From Chara braunii (taxonomy: Eukaryota; Streptophyta; Charophyceae; Charales; Characeae), in NCBI GenBank assembly GCA_003427395.1, contig BFEA01000662.1, positions 782,367 to 808,599 of the forward strand: 26,233 bases of DNA, read 5' to 3'. Made by a program: the position numbers and the translations under genes. The notes under the pieces were generated by a model. That model was not told where the DNA came from, did not search any database, and saw nothing but the letters and a program-made list of their open reading frames with translations. Shown here piece by piece: positions 1-8,658 of the stretch (the first letter of the stretch is position 1; each line of letters begins with the position of its first letter).

Positions 1-141
1 CCCTTTTCAAACTCGGGGCCTGATGTTACCGCCTTCTGATGTTATGACTGCCTTTTCGAACTGCGGCCATTTTTCCGTTGCCCATTAGTGTTTTTTTTGC
101 CTTTACAGTTTGAAAGTGTGCTACTACCGCACTTGTTTCTG

Positions 142-183
142 TTTTTTTTTTTTCACGTGCTGGGAACCGGGCCCAGCGTCCCA
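142..183 (-). repeat. R1 retroposon fragment (5' head plus A-tail)
   Basis: Read on the minus strand, this starts with GGGACGCTGGGCCCGG, folds as the GCTGGG/CCCAGC hairpin and runs straight into a 12-base A tract. It is the 5' head of the repeat family called R1 here, joined directly to a poly(A) tail, so the body is missing. Other copies lie at 319, 969, 3749, 14891, 17958, 21691 and 23434. No target duplication is visible at this copy. Confidence 0.6.
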
Positions 184-318
184 TATAGAAAATTACATAG
201 GATTTTGAAAAAATTGAGAATTTGCAGTACCAGGGCCACTACCAGGCTTTGGCTAAGAGCTAGATTAAGAAATACAACAATCTGCAAACTTGTTTACTGA
301 CCAATCTGAACTTCTGTA

Positions 319-347
319 GGGACGCTGGACCCCGTTTCCAGCAGGTG
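319..347 (+). repeat. R1 retroposon head
   Basis: GGGACGCTGGACCCCG followed by TTTCCAGCAGGTG matches the R1 5' end in plus orientation, with the GCTGGA/TCCAGC stem intact. It is inverted relative to the fragment at 142-183. Homology appears to stop after CAGGTG. Confidence 0.6.
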
Positions 348-723
348 CGGCTTGAGGAAGCTGCTCGGCAAAGGCAGCTGTCAGCATGAGAATGGAGATA
401 GAAGATGCACCCAAGCAAACATTCCATTGAGCACACTTAAAGAGTCACAAGAAATCGAAATTGAAACCAGGAAAACTTCAGGCAGAATTGGAAATCAGCA
501 ACCAAGTTGGCACACAATTCGCAACCACGCCACCCACGCGGCCATACCCCTACACATTTCTACTACCCCGCAAGCGGACTCATCAGGAGGTAAGAAGAGA
601 TTCCCGGAACGACATGACTCTCAGAGTCTCAGCAGATGGCCATACCACAGCCTTGCCATCTCTATACATACTATCCAATACCAGACTTGAACCAACGAAT
701 GGAGCTACCAGCGACGACGACTA
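348..723. other. No gene seen; contains a 14-bp match to the hammerhead repeat
   Basis: Two overlapping open frames occur (352-690 and 461-724), but neither resembles a known family. On the minus strand, 577-590 reads CCTCCTGATGAGTC, identical to the start of the hammerhead core at 21047-21104. No GAAA box or GTC site follows in the right geometry, so this may be a worn fragment or chance. Confidence 0.4.
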
Positions 724-756
724 AGTGTGGGTGCTCTTATCACCACACCTAACATT
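724..756 (+). repeat. R1 retroposon 3'-half fragment
   Basis: GTGTGG-TGCTCTTATCA-CCACAC resembles the 3' half of R1, which in the fuller copy at 17958-18104 reads GGGGTG...CACCCC around a similar loop. The stem bases differ but still pair, as expected if the RNA fold mattered. Confidence 0.45.
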
Positions 757-769
757 TCCCCAGGTCTTG

Positions 770-935
770 TTAAACCACCACTACCTTTCCCATATGTCGG
801 CCGCGGGCATCTAGTAGCCTACTCCTGAAAAATGGCCGCAACACCGCCGTAGATACTTTTCATTGACGGCGCGTGGCGGCCGAATTTGAATTTGAGGCCC
901 GCGACCCCACATATGAGAAAGGTAGTGGTGGTTAA
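770..935. mobile_element. Foldback MITE with TTAAACCACCACTACC ends
   Basis: The left end TTAAACCACCACTACC and the right end GGTAGTGGTGGTTAA are reverse complements, and the match continues about 38 bp inward (CATATG, then the GC-rich CGCGGGC). The element is about 166 bp with no coding capacity. The TTAA at each end suggests a TTAA-type target site, but because it is also part of the repeat, the exact end is unsure. Similar ends recur at 1780-2365, 14770-14866 and 16381. Confidence 0.7.
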
Positions 936-955
936 AAAAAAAAAAAAAAGACAGC

Positions 956-1076
956 AGAGGGGCAAGCTTATCAACTTTTTTTTTTTTTTTTTTTTTATAT
1001 ATAAATTGCTCCAATCTATTCGTGGGGAGTATCACGTGCTGGGAACCGGGCCCAGCGTCCCTTAGAGGGGCAAGCT
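956..1076 (-). mobile_element. R1 retroposon copy with 13-bp target duplication
   Basis: AGAGGGGCAAGCT occurs at 956-968 and again at 1064-1076, flanking 95 bp. Read on the minus strand, the insert begins AAGGGACGCTGGGCCCGG, contains the R1 hairpin (GCTGGG/CCCAGC), the CTCCCCACGAATAG segment and ATATATA, and ends in an A tract near 977-995. Target duplication, fixed 5' end and 3' A tail together identify a non-LTR-type retroposon, probably mobilised in trans by a LINE. I see no clear RNA polymerase III B box in the 5' head, so its promoter is unknown. Confidence 0.72.
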
Positions 1077-1452
1077 GACGAGGAAGACAGGAACGGGCGG
1101 CGGCGGAGGAGGAGGAGAAGGAAGAGGAGGGGAAAATGCATGGGAAACAGGAGCTGGTCGCATTGTGGCCTCAACCACTGATAGCTGGCAGCCTTGGGGG
1201 TTATGATTCTACGTGAATATTTCCTTCTTTTGTACAATGGGGACTCCCCCTTTGGGGCAAGCTGTGCCGAAACACCAGCACGACATTCTAATTTGTGTTT
1301 TGGCTCACACTGCCAGCCATTTTGGTCCGGTTGCCCTGAAACTCCGAATGGAAAGTACGGTCATTATAGTTGTATTTGGCGTTAAATAGCATGTTCTATT
1401 CGGGGAAGACATCAGACCTTGTTGGGTGGCGGGCTGTTCAGGAAGGGTTTAC
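1077..1452. other. No gene seen
   Basis: A purine-rich GGAGGAGG tract near 1098-1135 is followed by unremarkable sequence. The short open frames here are under 75 codons and show no recognisable motif. Confidence 0.4.
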
Positions 1453-1458
1453 TGCGTG

Positions 1459-1541
1459 CACACACACGCACGCACACAGACACACACAGAAGAGGGGGGG
1501 GGGGGAGGGGGGGGGGGGGGGAGGGAGAGGGGGGGAGGGGG

Positions 1542-1616
<75 letters not shown>
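1459..1616. repeat. Compound microsatellite: CA-rich, G-rich, then (GA)n
   Basis: A (CA)-type tract at about 1459-1490 passes into a G-rich stretch (1493-1542) and then a pure (GA)n run of about 70 bases. The Arg/Glu and Ser/Leu repeat peptides read through it in several frames are not genes. Confidence 0.95.
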
Positions 1617-1618
<2 letters not shown>

Positions 1619-1779
1619 GTCATGTGTGTAAAACGGCTCTCTTTCCGCTTATAACTGGGGCAGCAGCACTGTCTTTTTTTTTCGGGGCCGTTGTCTGTGA
1701 TGATGGTAAATGTCAATGTGGATGACATGCATAAATCAGGAAATGGTACAAATTAAAGAAAAGAGAAACTGAAGATCTG

Positions 1780-2022
1780 TTTAAACCACCAGTACATTTT
1801 GCAGCCATTTTTTCAGAGTCGCAGCGTGCATGCTGCCGCGACTCTTGGGGAGCACCAGGGCACCGTTTCGCTGCACATCCATCCAGGCAAAATGGGTCAC
1901 ATGTGAGGCCCACTTTGCCTGGATGCATGTCCAGCGAATCGGGGACCCTGGTGCTTCCAGAGAGTCGCGGCAGCATGCACTCCGTTGCTCTGAAAAAGTG
2001 GCTGGAAACATACTGGTGGCTT
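1780..2022. mobile_element. Near-complete palindromic foldback (MITE)
   Basis: The element starts TTTAAACCACCAGTAC and ends GTACTGGTGG-like then CTTA. Its two arms of about 121 bp are imperfect reverse complements over their whole length, meeting at ACATGTG near 1900. Arm landmarks are CAGCCATTTTT/AAAAAGTGGCTG, GCATGCTGCCGCGACTC/GAGTCGCGGCAGCATGC and CATCCAGGCAAA/TTTGCCTGGATG. Open frames on both strands across it (including a 202-codon minus frame at 1713-2321) arise from the repeat. The homologous foldback at 16125-16388 has the same landmarks. Confidence 0.85.
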
Positions 2023-2229
2023 ATACCACCAGTACTTGGCCCATACATCGGCTGTGGGCCGTTGCCGTTAACTCTACGCAAAGTTCGGGCTTTGGGGTAC
2101 CGGACCTCAATGGCTGGAAGCGCCAGCCAAAAAAAATCGAAACGGTACCCTGGTGCTTCGGCAAAAATTGGCGCGCAAGGGGATTCCAGGCTCGGCAACG
2201 ATAGCTGGGCCAAGTACTGGTGGTTTAAT
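2023..2229. mobile_element. Second foldback MITE, abutting the first
   Basis: ACCACCAGTACTTGGCCCA at the left and TGGGCCAAGTACTGGTGGT at the right are exact reverse complements, and a weaker match extends a further 10-15 bp around CGTTGCCG. The middle is not palindromic and includes an A8 run. It shares only the outermost ACCACCAGTAC with the previous element, so it is a related subfamily. The abutting ends suggest repeated insertion into the same TTTAA-like site. Confidence 0.75.
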
Positions 2230-2365
2230 ATCTGATCCGAGGTGAGGCCATTCTGCCTGGATGGATGTGCCATGAAACAGTGCTCCGGTGCTTCTAGAGA
2301 GTTGGGCAGCACGCACTTCACGACTCTGAGAAAATGGCTGGGAAACGTAAAGGTGGTTAAATATC
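2230..2365. mobile_element. Half of a foldback MITE
   Basis: This resembles the right arm of 1780-2022 only: GTGAGGCC, CTGCCTGGATGGATGT, GGTGCTTCTAGAGAGT, CTGAGAAAATGGCTGGGAAACGTA and a closing GGTGGTTAA. The left arm is missing, so it is a one-armed remnant. TTAATATCTG at its left and TTAAATATCTG at its right may be decayed flanking duplications. Confidence 0.6.
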
Positions 2366-3118
2366 TGTTCCGTGGTCTATCAGACTAATGTAATGACCTG
2401 CCAAACTCAGACTGAGACACACAACTGATTGCTGAGTTTTGCTCATGGAATGCATGCTTTGCTGAGTTTCCCGCTTGTTGCTGAGTTCTCTAGCTCTGTG
2501 TGTGTGCATGCTGGCTGGTCTGCCTGCCTGCCTGAGTGCTTGTCAGCTTGAGTGCCTGTGTGACCCGCAAGGGCACTTGTTCGTTCAGAGGGGCTGGCCG
2601 GTACTTACCTGTGGCCGTGACATTGAGGGTTGCAGTGGGAAAACACTCAAGTGGCGGGGAAAGAGGCCCGCGATAGAAGGTAGGCCGGTACCACACCAGG
2701 TAGAGGTAGATGTGCCAGGTACTCGAGGCCGAGCAGAAGAAGACAAGAGTAGGCATTTTTAGAGGCCCAGTAGTTGTAGGCTATGTCTAGGGGGGTACCA
2801 GTCCAACCAGTCTGAGTCTAGGGCCTGTACGGGCAATATCAGAGTCTGCAACGATGTTTCCCTCCGAAAGGGAGGAGGTATCTGTTGCTTGGAGGCCGTG
2901 CCGTCTAGGAAGTCACTCGCCAAGAGGCAAGCAGGCCGCTATATCTCCAGGAGGAGCAAGGTGCTCGTCTTGATTGTCGGTGTGCAAGTTCCGCGACACA
3001 CTGGTTGGAGCGCTGGCTGGAGCAGCGCTAGCACAGAGCTGCGCTGCTGGGGAAGGAGCAAGGACACGGAGGAGGAAGAAGACCAGGACTAGGAAGGGGG
3101 AGTGCCAGAGGTACTTAC
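2366..3118. other. No recognised gene; one perfect splice-donor consensus on the minus strand
   Basis: TTGCTGAGTT-like words recur near 2430-2490 and there is a short TGCC run near 2520. On the minus strand, 2600-2611 reads CAGGTAAGTACC, a perfect 5' splice-site consensus, preceded by a stop-free frame from 2756. The encoded peptide resembles nothing I know, so I do not call an exon. Confidence 0.35.
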
Positions 3119-3358
3119 CTGGCTATGGTGGTTGCCATCTTCATCACCTTGGTGGGCGCTGCAGCACGAAGGCACCCATTTGGGTAGAGCTACACCAAGA
3201 AGCTTCGAGGCAGAGTCAAGCATGGCAGCCTGAGCTAGAGCATCCATAGCTGCTTCGTGTTGTCATTTGGACAGCGGGACGATGCCCTGGTAGTCCGCCA
3301 TAGCCTCGGCCTTGGAAGGAGGAGGAAGAAGGGCGGCCATGGCTATGGTGGACCTCAT
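3119..3358 (-). pseudogene. Candidate exon of an unidentified gene or element, one in-frame stop
   Basis: From an ATG at 3358-3356 the minus strand reads 80 codons to 3119, where the sequence CAG|GTAAGTACC (3121-3110) forms a perfect donor site. The frame is Ala/Leu/Pro-rich with Met-Ala-Ala-Leu-Leu near the start, and is interrupted once by TGA at 3265-3263 (codon 32). The same 12-base donor occurs at 2611-2600. A low-complexity Gag N terminus or a decayed host exon would both fit. I do not recognise the protein. Confidence 0.28.
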
Positions 3359-3399
3359 GTGATACCTGCAGTAGAAGAGGGATTCGGACAGTGATTCTG

Positions 3400-3661
3400 G
3401 TTCAGCCACTCAACATTATTATTATTATTATTTCTTGATTGAATAAGAGGGGAAGAGATAAGGAGAAGGAGAGTGGTTGATGAAGAAGAAGAGCATTATC
3501 ATTGGTCTATGCTGGTGTACATCGTCTTCTTCTTCTTTCTTTCTTCTTCTTCTTCTTCTTTCCCTCTCTCTCCTCTCAGGTTTCATTCATTTATTTTGGC
3601 AATTGAACGACATTGTACTTTCTAATGAATGTGTACTTTGAAATTGGACAGGGTCATAACA
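3400..3661 (+). mobile_element. 3' part of an LTR (left boundary uncertain)
   Basis: The segment ends GGGTCATAACA immediately before a primer-binding site. LTRs end in CA, as this does, and a comparable ...TACA plus TTGGTATC junction occurs at 25756. I could not find the TG start, so the left limit is nominal. No coding domains follow before other repeats, so this is a fragment. Confidence 0.45.
3415..3570. repeat. (ATT)n and (CTT)n microsatellites in a candidate LTR
   Basis: ATTATTATTATTATT lies at about 3415-3433, and CTT/TCTT runs lie at about 3523-3563, facing GAAGAAGAAG at 3483-3493. These fall within the segment that ends as an LTR at 3661. Confidence 0.85.
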
Positions 3662-3662
3662 T

Positions 3663-3676
3663 TGGTATCATAGCGG
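3663..3676 (+). other. Primer-binding site matching initiator tRNA-Met (decayed)
   Basis: TGGTATCATAGCGG follows the LTR end after one base. The usual plant retrotransposon site complementary to the 3' end of initiator tRNA-Met is TGGTATCAGAGC, so this differs at one position in the first 12. Confidence 0.7.
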
Positions 3677-3748
3677 ATTGTACTTGCTGGTGAGAGTTGA
3701 CTTATCCACCCTAGCCCTAACCTAGGTGGTTAGGGCTGACCATTTAGT

Positions 3749-3897
3749 TTTTTTTTTTTTTTTGTTGTTGAAACTTCGTATACGGGAAACCTACTTACCA
3801 AGGTGATAAGAGCATCCCCGGTAAGTTGGACCCGGCGTCGAAGGCTCCATCTATTGGTGGGGAGCTACACCTGCCGGAAATTGGGTCCAACGTCCCT
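3749..3897 (-). mobile_element. R1 retroposon copy with A-tail
   Basis: On the minus strand this begins GGGACGTTGGACCCAATTT, followed by CTCCCCACCAATAGATGGAG, a GCTCTTATCACC motif and a terminal A tract (about 3749-3764). The 5' hairpin is GTTGGA/TCCGGC, still paired through G-T wobbles. The middle differs from the copy at 17958. Length is about 150 bp. No target duplication is obvious. Confidence 0.65.
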
Positions 3898-4000
3898 ATA
3901 AAATGATGAGAATGTGTCTGCTGGAAATCGGGTCCAGCATCCCTGTACAGTGATGTGAATGTATCTGCTGGAAATCAGGTCCAGCGTCCCTATCCAGAGT
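3898..4000. repeat. Tandem hairpin units derived from the R1 head
   Basis: Two consecutive units of roughly 48-50 bp begin TGATGAGAATGTGTCTG or TGATGTGAATGTATCTG and carry CTGGAAATCRGGTCCAG followed by a GTCCCT-like word. They repeat the hairpin at the end of the adjoining R1 copy, so the R1 5' end appears to have been duplicated in tandem. Confidence 0.6.
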
Positions 4001-4078
4001 TGTGTTGACAGCTCTAGCTACCTAAGTATGCACGTCAAGCAACATATGTCAGAAGCAAAACCCTAACGAGGATGTAAT

Positions 4079-4322
4079 ATTTGTGTGATGCTTGTGATGT
4101 ATGTGTTCAATATCTATCAAAATCAAAGCACGAAACTCTGAAGATAGATGTCATGTGTATGATCATTATCAATCAAGACCTAAGCACGAATCCTTATCAG
4201 TGATGTAATATCTGTGTTCTGGACGTCGAGTCCAGCTTCCTGTAAGCAGATAACCCGAAACCCTAACAAAAGGGTGATGTGTGTGATCTTTTATCAATCA
4301 AGCCTAAACTCGAAACTCTATC
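4079..4322. repeat. Degenerate dispersed repeats, AT-rich
   Basis: Phrases such as ATCAATCAAGACCTAAGCACGA, TCAAAATCAAAGCACGAAACTCT and ATCAATCAAGCCTAAACTCGA recur at about 4113, 4169 and 4293, separated by TGATGTAATATYTGTGT (4071 and 4201). A further R1-like hairpin, TCTGGACGTCGAGTCCAG, lies at about 4218-4235. No coding signal. Confidence 0.5.
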
Positions 4323-4472
4323 ATCATGCAAGATCATGTAAAACTGTCCCTATACCCATTGTCCGAAGAGAGCAGGGGCATTGATTACTTCCCTGCGCAA
4401 GGGAAGGATTGACCACCTGCAAAGCACTCCCTAAGCAGCCACACCTCCCTCCCAGGGGGCAATCAGCACCCC

Positions 4473-5169
4473 ATTGTTGATTGATATTGCGGGCCGGGCA
4501 ACAGCAATCAGCATCGTCTATCCTGCTCGTATCCTCAGCCAGACAACAAGGTTGAAAAGGGGGGGAAGGGGGGGAAGATGGTAACACCAATCAAACATCG
4601 ACTATCCTACTCCAATCCTCCAACAGACAACGAGGTTGAAGGGGGGGAAGGGGGGGAAGGGGGGGAAGGGGGTAAACCCACCACATCAACATGCAGCATC
4701 TCTCCCCTCCTGCTGATGCTCTCTGCCCCGCTGCTGCTGTGGTCATCGCTGCCGCCGCCGTCGTTGCTGCCACCTACATTGTTGTTGTTGTTGTTGCCAT
4801 CCCCAATCCCCCCCACGTCTGCTTGCGGCATGGCAACAACAACAACAACGATGTAGGTGGCAGCAACGACGATGGCGGCAGCGATGACCACGGCAGCAGT
4901 GGGGCAGAGAGCATCAGCAGGAAAGGAGAGATGCTGCATGCTGACGTGGTGGGGATTGGGATTGGCACGGATAAGAGGTTTACCATCTTCACCCCCTTCC
5001 CCCCCTTCAACCTCGTTGTCTGTCAGAGGATTGGAGTAGGATAGTCGATGTTTGATTGGTGTTACCATCTTCCCCCCCTTCCCCCCCTTTTCAACCTTGT
5101 TGTCTGGCTGAGGATACGAGCAGGATAGTCGATGCTGATTGGTGTTGCCCGACCTGCAATATCAACCAA
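4473..5169. repeat. Large (about 700 bp) imperfect palindrome
   Basis: The left arm opens with GTTGATTGATATTGC and the right arm closes with GCAATATCAACCAAC. Matching landmarks inward are CAGCATCGTCTATCCTGCTC/GAGCAGGATAGTCGATGCTG, GGTAACACCAATCAAACATC/GATGTTTGATTGGTGTTACC, the GGGGGGAAG and CTTCCCCCC tracts, and GTAGGTGGCAGCAACGACG against its complement. The centre is near 4820. The same peptide begins at 4578 on plus and 5068 on minus, which the inverted repeat explains fully. It looks like a foldback transposon. No target duplication was identified. Confidence 0.85.
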
Positions 5170-6465
5170 CATTGACCACTTAGGGTTAGGGTTGGTCTGA
5201 AGTGGGAAGTGGGGCAGCGTGGGTTAGGGAAGCTGCCCCCACCTGGTTAGGTCATGTTGGGTCGAGACTGAACCTGACAAGGTTGATTGAGAGTGAGCTT
5301 GTGGTGGCAAGACACATCAAGAGGACTTCATGCGACAATTTGAGAGAGGCGACAATGAGAGGCACTCACACCTGCAATCTGACCTAAGGGAGACACATAG
5401 TGACTTATGGGTCTCCCTCAAGTAGGCGATCTTGAGGGAGGTAGCCATTCTGCATCTACGGACTGCAAGTTGCTACTTTGTTCTTCAGCATTGGCGGAGG
5501 ATCCGGCGTTGCACTTGGTGCTGGAGTCAGACCCTCCTACATGATAGGACACTAGTATAGAGGTAGCGAATAGGGTTAAGAGGACCATATGATGAAGGGG
5601 GATGAGTTATACTTCATCTCAGAGTCCGGGCCACTCAGGTAAGTGTCGTGCAGCTAAGGGTTGCCCATGTGTGTGTGCATGGTATTGTTTGTCCTGTTGG
5701 GTTACTTCTGGGTCTCTTTCCTACTACTCTGAAGTCTTGGTTGTGTTCATTGGTGTGCAAACTGCTTACTAACCTGATGGATGTAGAGATGAAGTATCTT
5801 GCTTGGAATGCCAAATCTTTCTACAATGCTTTCTCCTGTCATTCTTAATGGATGTAGTCTGTAGGTTCTCTCTTGAAGTTGAAATTCGTTTTTTAGTATG
5901 GTAGAGGCAAATAATAGGACCTTGTGGTACTCTTCTTGCTTGGGACTTGTCGCGACCTACGTGGGACCCATTGGGACTCAGTGGGACCAGGCCCAAACAA
6001 GAAGGGCCCCTTGGACTCAAATTTATTGACGCAGCGTCGCTCTCTTTTCTGTTTGGGATTCGTTGCTTTTCTTTTTGATTAGAGCACTCGCCGCCGAGGA
6101 AATCTCGACTGAGACGTTTTGCGGACTGATGACGCACAATCGGATGCTTGACCTACACCTTATACACCGCTCAATTCTTCATCGTTGTATGTTGTTCCTT
6201 GTAGTATGATTTGCTGTACTTTGAAGGTGCTGATCGGATTAGGCTCGAGGGGATCTCATCTTGGTCTGACCGGACTCAAACACGGAGTCAGAAATCTCTT
6301 CTGAATTATCTTTATTTTATTTTCTTGGTTGCTCTCTAGTCCAAATATTTTGCCTCTCCGACTATGAGTTCTACCTTCTCTTTTGTGCTTTCAATTTGTT
6401 TCTTTTTACTGAAGTCCATTGTATGCCCGTAATGACGCGCGGACAACAGAGACAAGAGAAAAAGA
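5170..6465. other. No gene recognised
   Basis: A short TTAGGG pair occurs near 5178-5190, too short to call a telomeric tract. A perfect plus-strand splice-donor consensus CAGGTAAGT sits at 5636-5644. The 122-codon minus frame at 5769-6137 has no recognisable domain. This region could include the 3' LTR or flank of the neighbouring Ty3/gypsy element, but I found no matching copy beyond 11370. Confidence 0.4.
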
Positions 6466-6960
6466 TTATGGCAATAGAAGGATATAGTTTTGAGGTAAGT
6501 CGTGGTCTCTCACGACTCGGTCGAAGGCGATGTCGGTGACCTCACGAGTGCTAATTCGATAGCGGCACAAGACAATATGTGCACGCTTCGGGAAACGATC
6601 GACGACGACCAAGATAACATCATTATTGTCACTATAACCGTACTCAGTGGGAGGGAGGAGGGGACCAACAAAATCCATTGAGATGGACTGCCAACGACCT
6701 TCAGGTATGAGTAGAGGCTGAAGTAACCTATATGGAAGGTGGTTCTCACTATTCACGTTCTGACAGGTGGGACACTCCTGGACATAGGCTTTGACGTAGT
6801 CCTTGGACTTCGGTCAGACGTATAGTTGGCAAACACGGACTAACATCCTGTGGAAACCCATATGACCGACAGCTACCTGATCATGAATCTCTGATACGGC
6901 CTAAACACGGAGGTGTCAAGTGGAGGGAACGCAGATATGTGGTTCTAGCTGACCATATCT
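6466..6960 (-). pseudogene. Ty3/gypsy integrase, N-terminal and partial core
   Basis: The zinc-binding region shows HDQVAVGH followed by CPTC (codons at 6774-6763), as in the HHCC domain. The catalytic core follows with SISMDFVGPL, whose Asp (6675-6673) is the first of the D,D,E triad, and then ILVVVDRFPKRAH. The frame ends soon after a DRVVRDHDLP segment, before the second Asp and the Glu. A TGA at 6816-6814 sits where relatives have Trp. The normal role would be inserting element cDNA into the genome. Lacking two of three catalytic residues, this copy cannot do so. No chromodomain is visible. Confidence 0.85.
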
Positions 6961-7319
6961 ACCATGTCAGTACACGAGACCGTTCTCACCAAGAGAGTAT
7001 GAAAGAACCTTCTCTCCAATCCGCAGTGTCGCGTGAATGTTGCTATAATCCGGATAGTGGGGGTACCGAGCGCGATATGCGTTGATCACCAATTGATCAA
7101 TGGTGGCGATCGAGATGGCAACAAGGTGGGTGAGTTCCTGATTGTGGGTAGGATGACGGAACAAGATATTGACGATGCGGTTCGTTTCAGGCTGAGTGGT
7201 GAAACTGAATCATGCCATCAGCGTGCCTGTCGAGGGGAAAGCTTGGGCTTTGTGAGAAAAGTCTGGACAACAGAGTTGTTCGTGCGCACTGTGAAGGGTT
7301 CTCCGTGCAAATAATAACA
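6961..7319 (-). pseudogene. RNase H to integrase linker of the Ty3/gypsy element
   Basis: The minus-strand frame at 6967-7164 (NILFRHPTHNQELTH in the adjoining reading) corresponds to the connection between RNase H and the integrase zinc finger. Its sequence is weakly conserved in this family. Assignment rests on position and on the frames joining up on either side. Confidence 0.5.
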
Positions 7320-7727
7320 CTAGTGCCAGGTAGCATAAACCACTGCGAGAACCTCACGTTCATCGCCAGTGTAGTTTATCTCGACAAACACTGCTAGACA
7401 ATAACTGACGAGAGTAGAAAGTAATCGGGCAATCCCAAGCACGAGCTTTGAAAGTCTCATCCTCCACGATGGTCGGAGGACTGGCAGTGAAGGGTAGTGG
7501 TGGAAGGATAGGCATCGGTCGAGAAGTAGTGTCACTAATAACAGGAGGGGGGAGGAGTAGGGAACATGAGGATAAGGGGAATCGGAAAGAGTGAGAAACA
7601 TCTGAGAAAGTACAACTCCTACTGCAAAATGTGACGCACCGGTGGTGCTTATAGAGGGACGAGCAAAATCAGGGAGGCGAAGAACCGGAGCACAAGTCAT
7701 CCACCCACTTGAGGGTGCGAAAAACAT
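7320..7727 (-). pseudogene. Ty3/gypsy RNase H domain, mutated
   Basis: The domain is recognisable from LPDFARPSISTTGASHFAVG followed by VVLSQ, and 90 residues later NYTGDEREVLAVVYA, the usual second block. In family members the first block carries a catalytic Asp just before Ala-Ser (TDAS). Here the codon at 7640-7638 gives Gly (TTGAS). RNase H removes the RNA strand during reverse transcription. Loss of this Asp would inactivate it. The frame is open for 135 codons, long for such an old copy. Confidence 0.82.
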
Positions 7728-7749
7728 CCTTGCAGTCTTGCAGAGGGGT

Positions 7750-8640
7750 GTTCAAAACCAGGGCGGGCTCTTCCTGAGGAGGGTGGAGGTATGGACGTAG
7801 AAATACCTAGCGTATCCCCGGATGAAGTTGCTATAGTAACTAGCAAGGCCTAAAAAACTGTGTAGCTGCTTAACGGATGTGGGGACGGGCCACTCCGCGA
7901 TAGCAGTGATCTTCACATCGTCCATATGAAAACCTTGGTCAGACACATAGTGTCGTAGAAAGTCCACTTTGCGCTGGGCAAAGCGGCACTTACTGAGCTT
8001 GGCAGAAAAATCATGCTTGCGTAAGCATTGTAGGACATAGCGGAGGTGTATGAGATGGTTTTCTCAGGTACGATTGTAGACCAAGAAGTCATCCAAGTAT
8101 AAAAAAATATTTTTTTTCCAAAGATATCTATGAAGGTATCGTTCATTGTCGTCTAGAAGGTGACAGGTGCATTGGTGAGGTCGAATGACATCACCGTGAA
8201 CTCATAATGGCCGAAGTGCAATCGGAAGGCGGTCTTCGACTGATCCTCTATAACAACGCGGATGTGGTGGTATCCGCTTCAATGATCGATCTTCGTGAAG
8301 AAGCGGTTGCCTGAGAGACGGTCAAACAATTGATCCGCGTGAAGCATGAAATAATTGTTCTTAACCATGTAACAGCTAAGGCCGCGGTAATCAATACAAA
8401 GGTGAAAAACTCCATCCGCTTTGCGAGCAAAGAAGAGGGGTGCACCCCAAGGGGAGTTACTGGGTTTAATGAAACTCGGTCGAAGGAGATCCTTAAGCTG
8501 AAACTTCAGTTATTTCGCCTCGAGAATCGAGAGTCAGTAGGGTGCCTGAAGGTGGACATGATAGTTAGGCACGAACTAGATAGGATTCTCAACACCATAC
8601 ATCAAAGGGATCCCACTGTATGAGATATACGGAGGAAAGA
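7750..8640 (-). pseudogene. Ty3/gypsy reverse transcriptase, several frames
   Basis: Ordered RT motifs are visible across frames: PLFFARKADGVFHLCIDYRG near 8440-8380, KID then SGYHHIR near 8295-8260, [14 protein letters not shown] near 8240-8195, the catalytic YLDD at 8099-8088, and FLGLASYYSNFIRGYARYF in the connection region. TGA at 8281-8279 and TAG at 8155-8153 interrupt it where relatives have Arg and Gln codons. A frame change falls near the A7/T8 runs at 8101-8118, next to YLDD. The catalytic aspartates are kept, but the reading frame is not. Confidence 0.9.
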
Positions 8641-8658
8641 CGTCATGGTACTATCGAA

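Noticed and set aside
577-590. Third hammerhead on the minus strand starting CCTGATGAGTC
   Set aside because: No GAAA box or GTC triplet at the expected spacing. Only a 14-bp match to the repeat.
1370-1728. Arg/Glu and Ser/Leu repeat proteins
   Set aside because: Translations of the (GA)n microsatellite.
1713-2321. 202-codon minus-strand open frame
   Set aside because: It runs across two abutting foldback elements, and the same peptide blocks appear on the plus strand because the arms are inverted copies. No known domain.
3400-4300. CRISPR-like array from the regularly spaced hairpins
   Set aside because: Only a few units with drifting repeats and no unique spacers, in a eukaryotic context. 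Tandem duplication of the R1 head explains them.
4578-5068. Open frames of 92 and 153 codons on both strands with the same N-terminal peptide
   Set aside because: They are mirror images produced by the palindrome, with low-complexity Gly/Glu and Asn/Thr runs.
5176-5190. Interstitial telomere repeat
   Set aside because: Only about two TTAGGG words, too few to separate from chance.
6126-6132. CTGATGA on the plus strand as a hammerhead start
   Set aside because: No stem II with GAAA follows.
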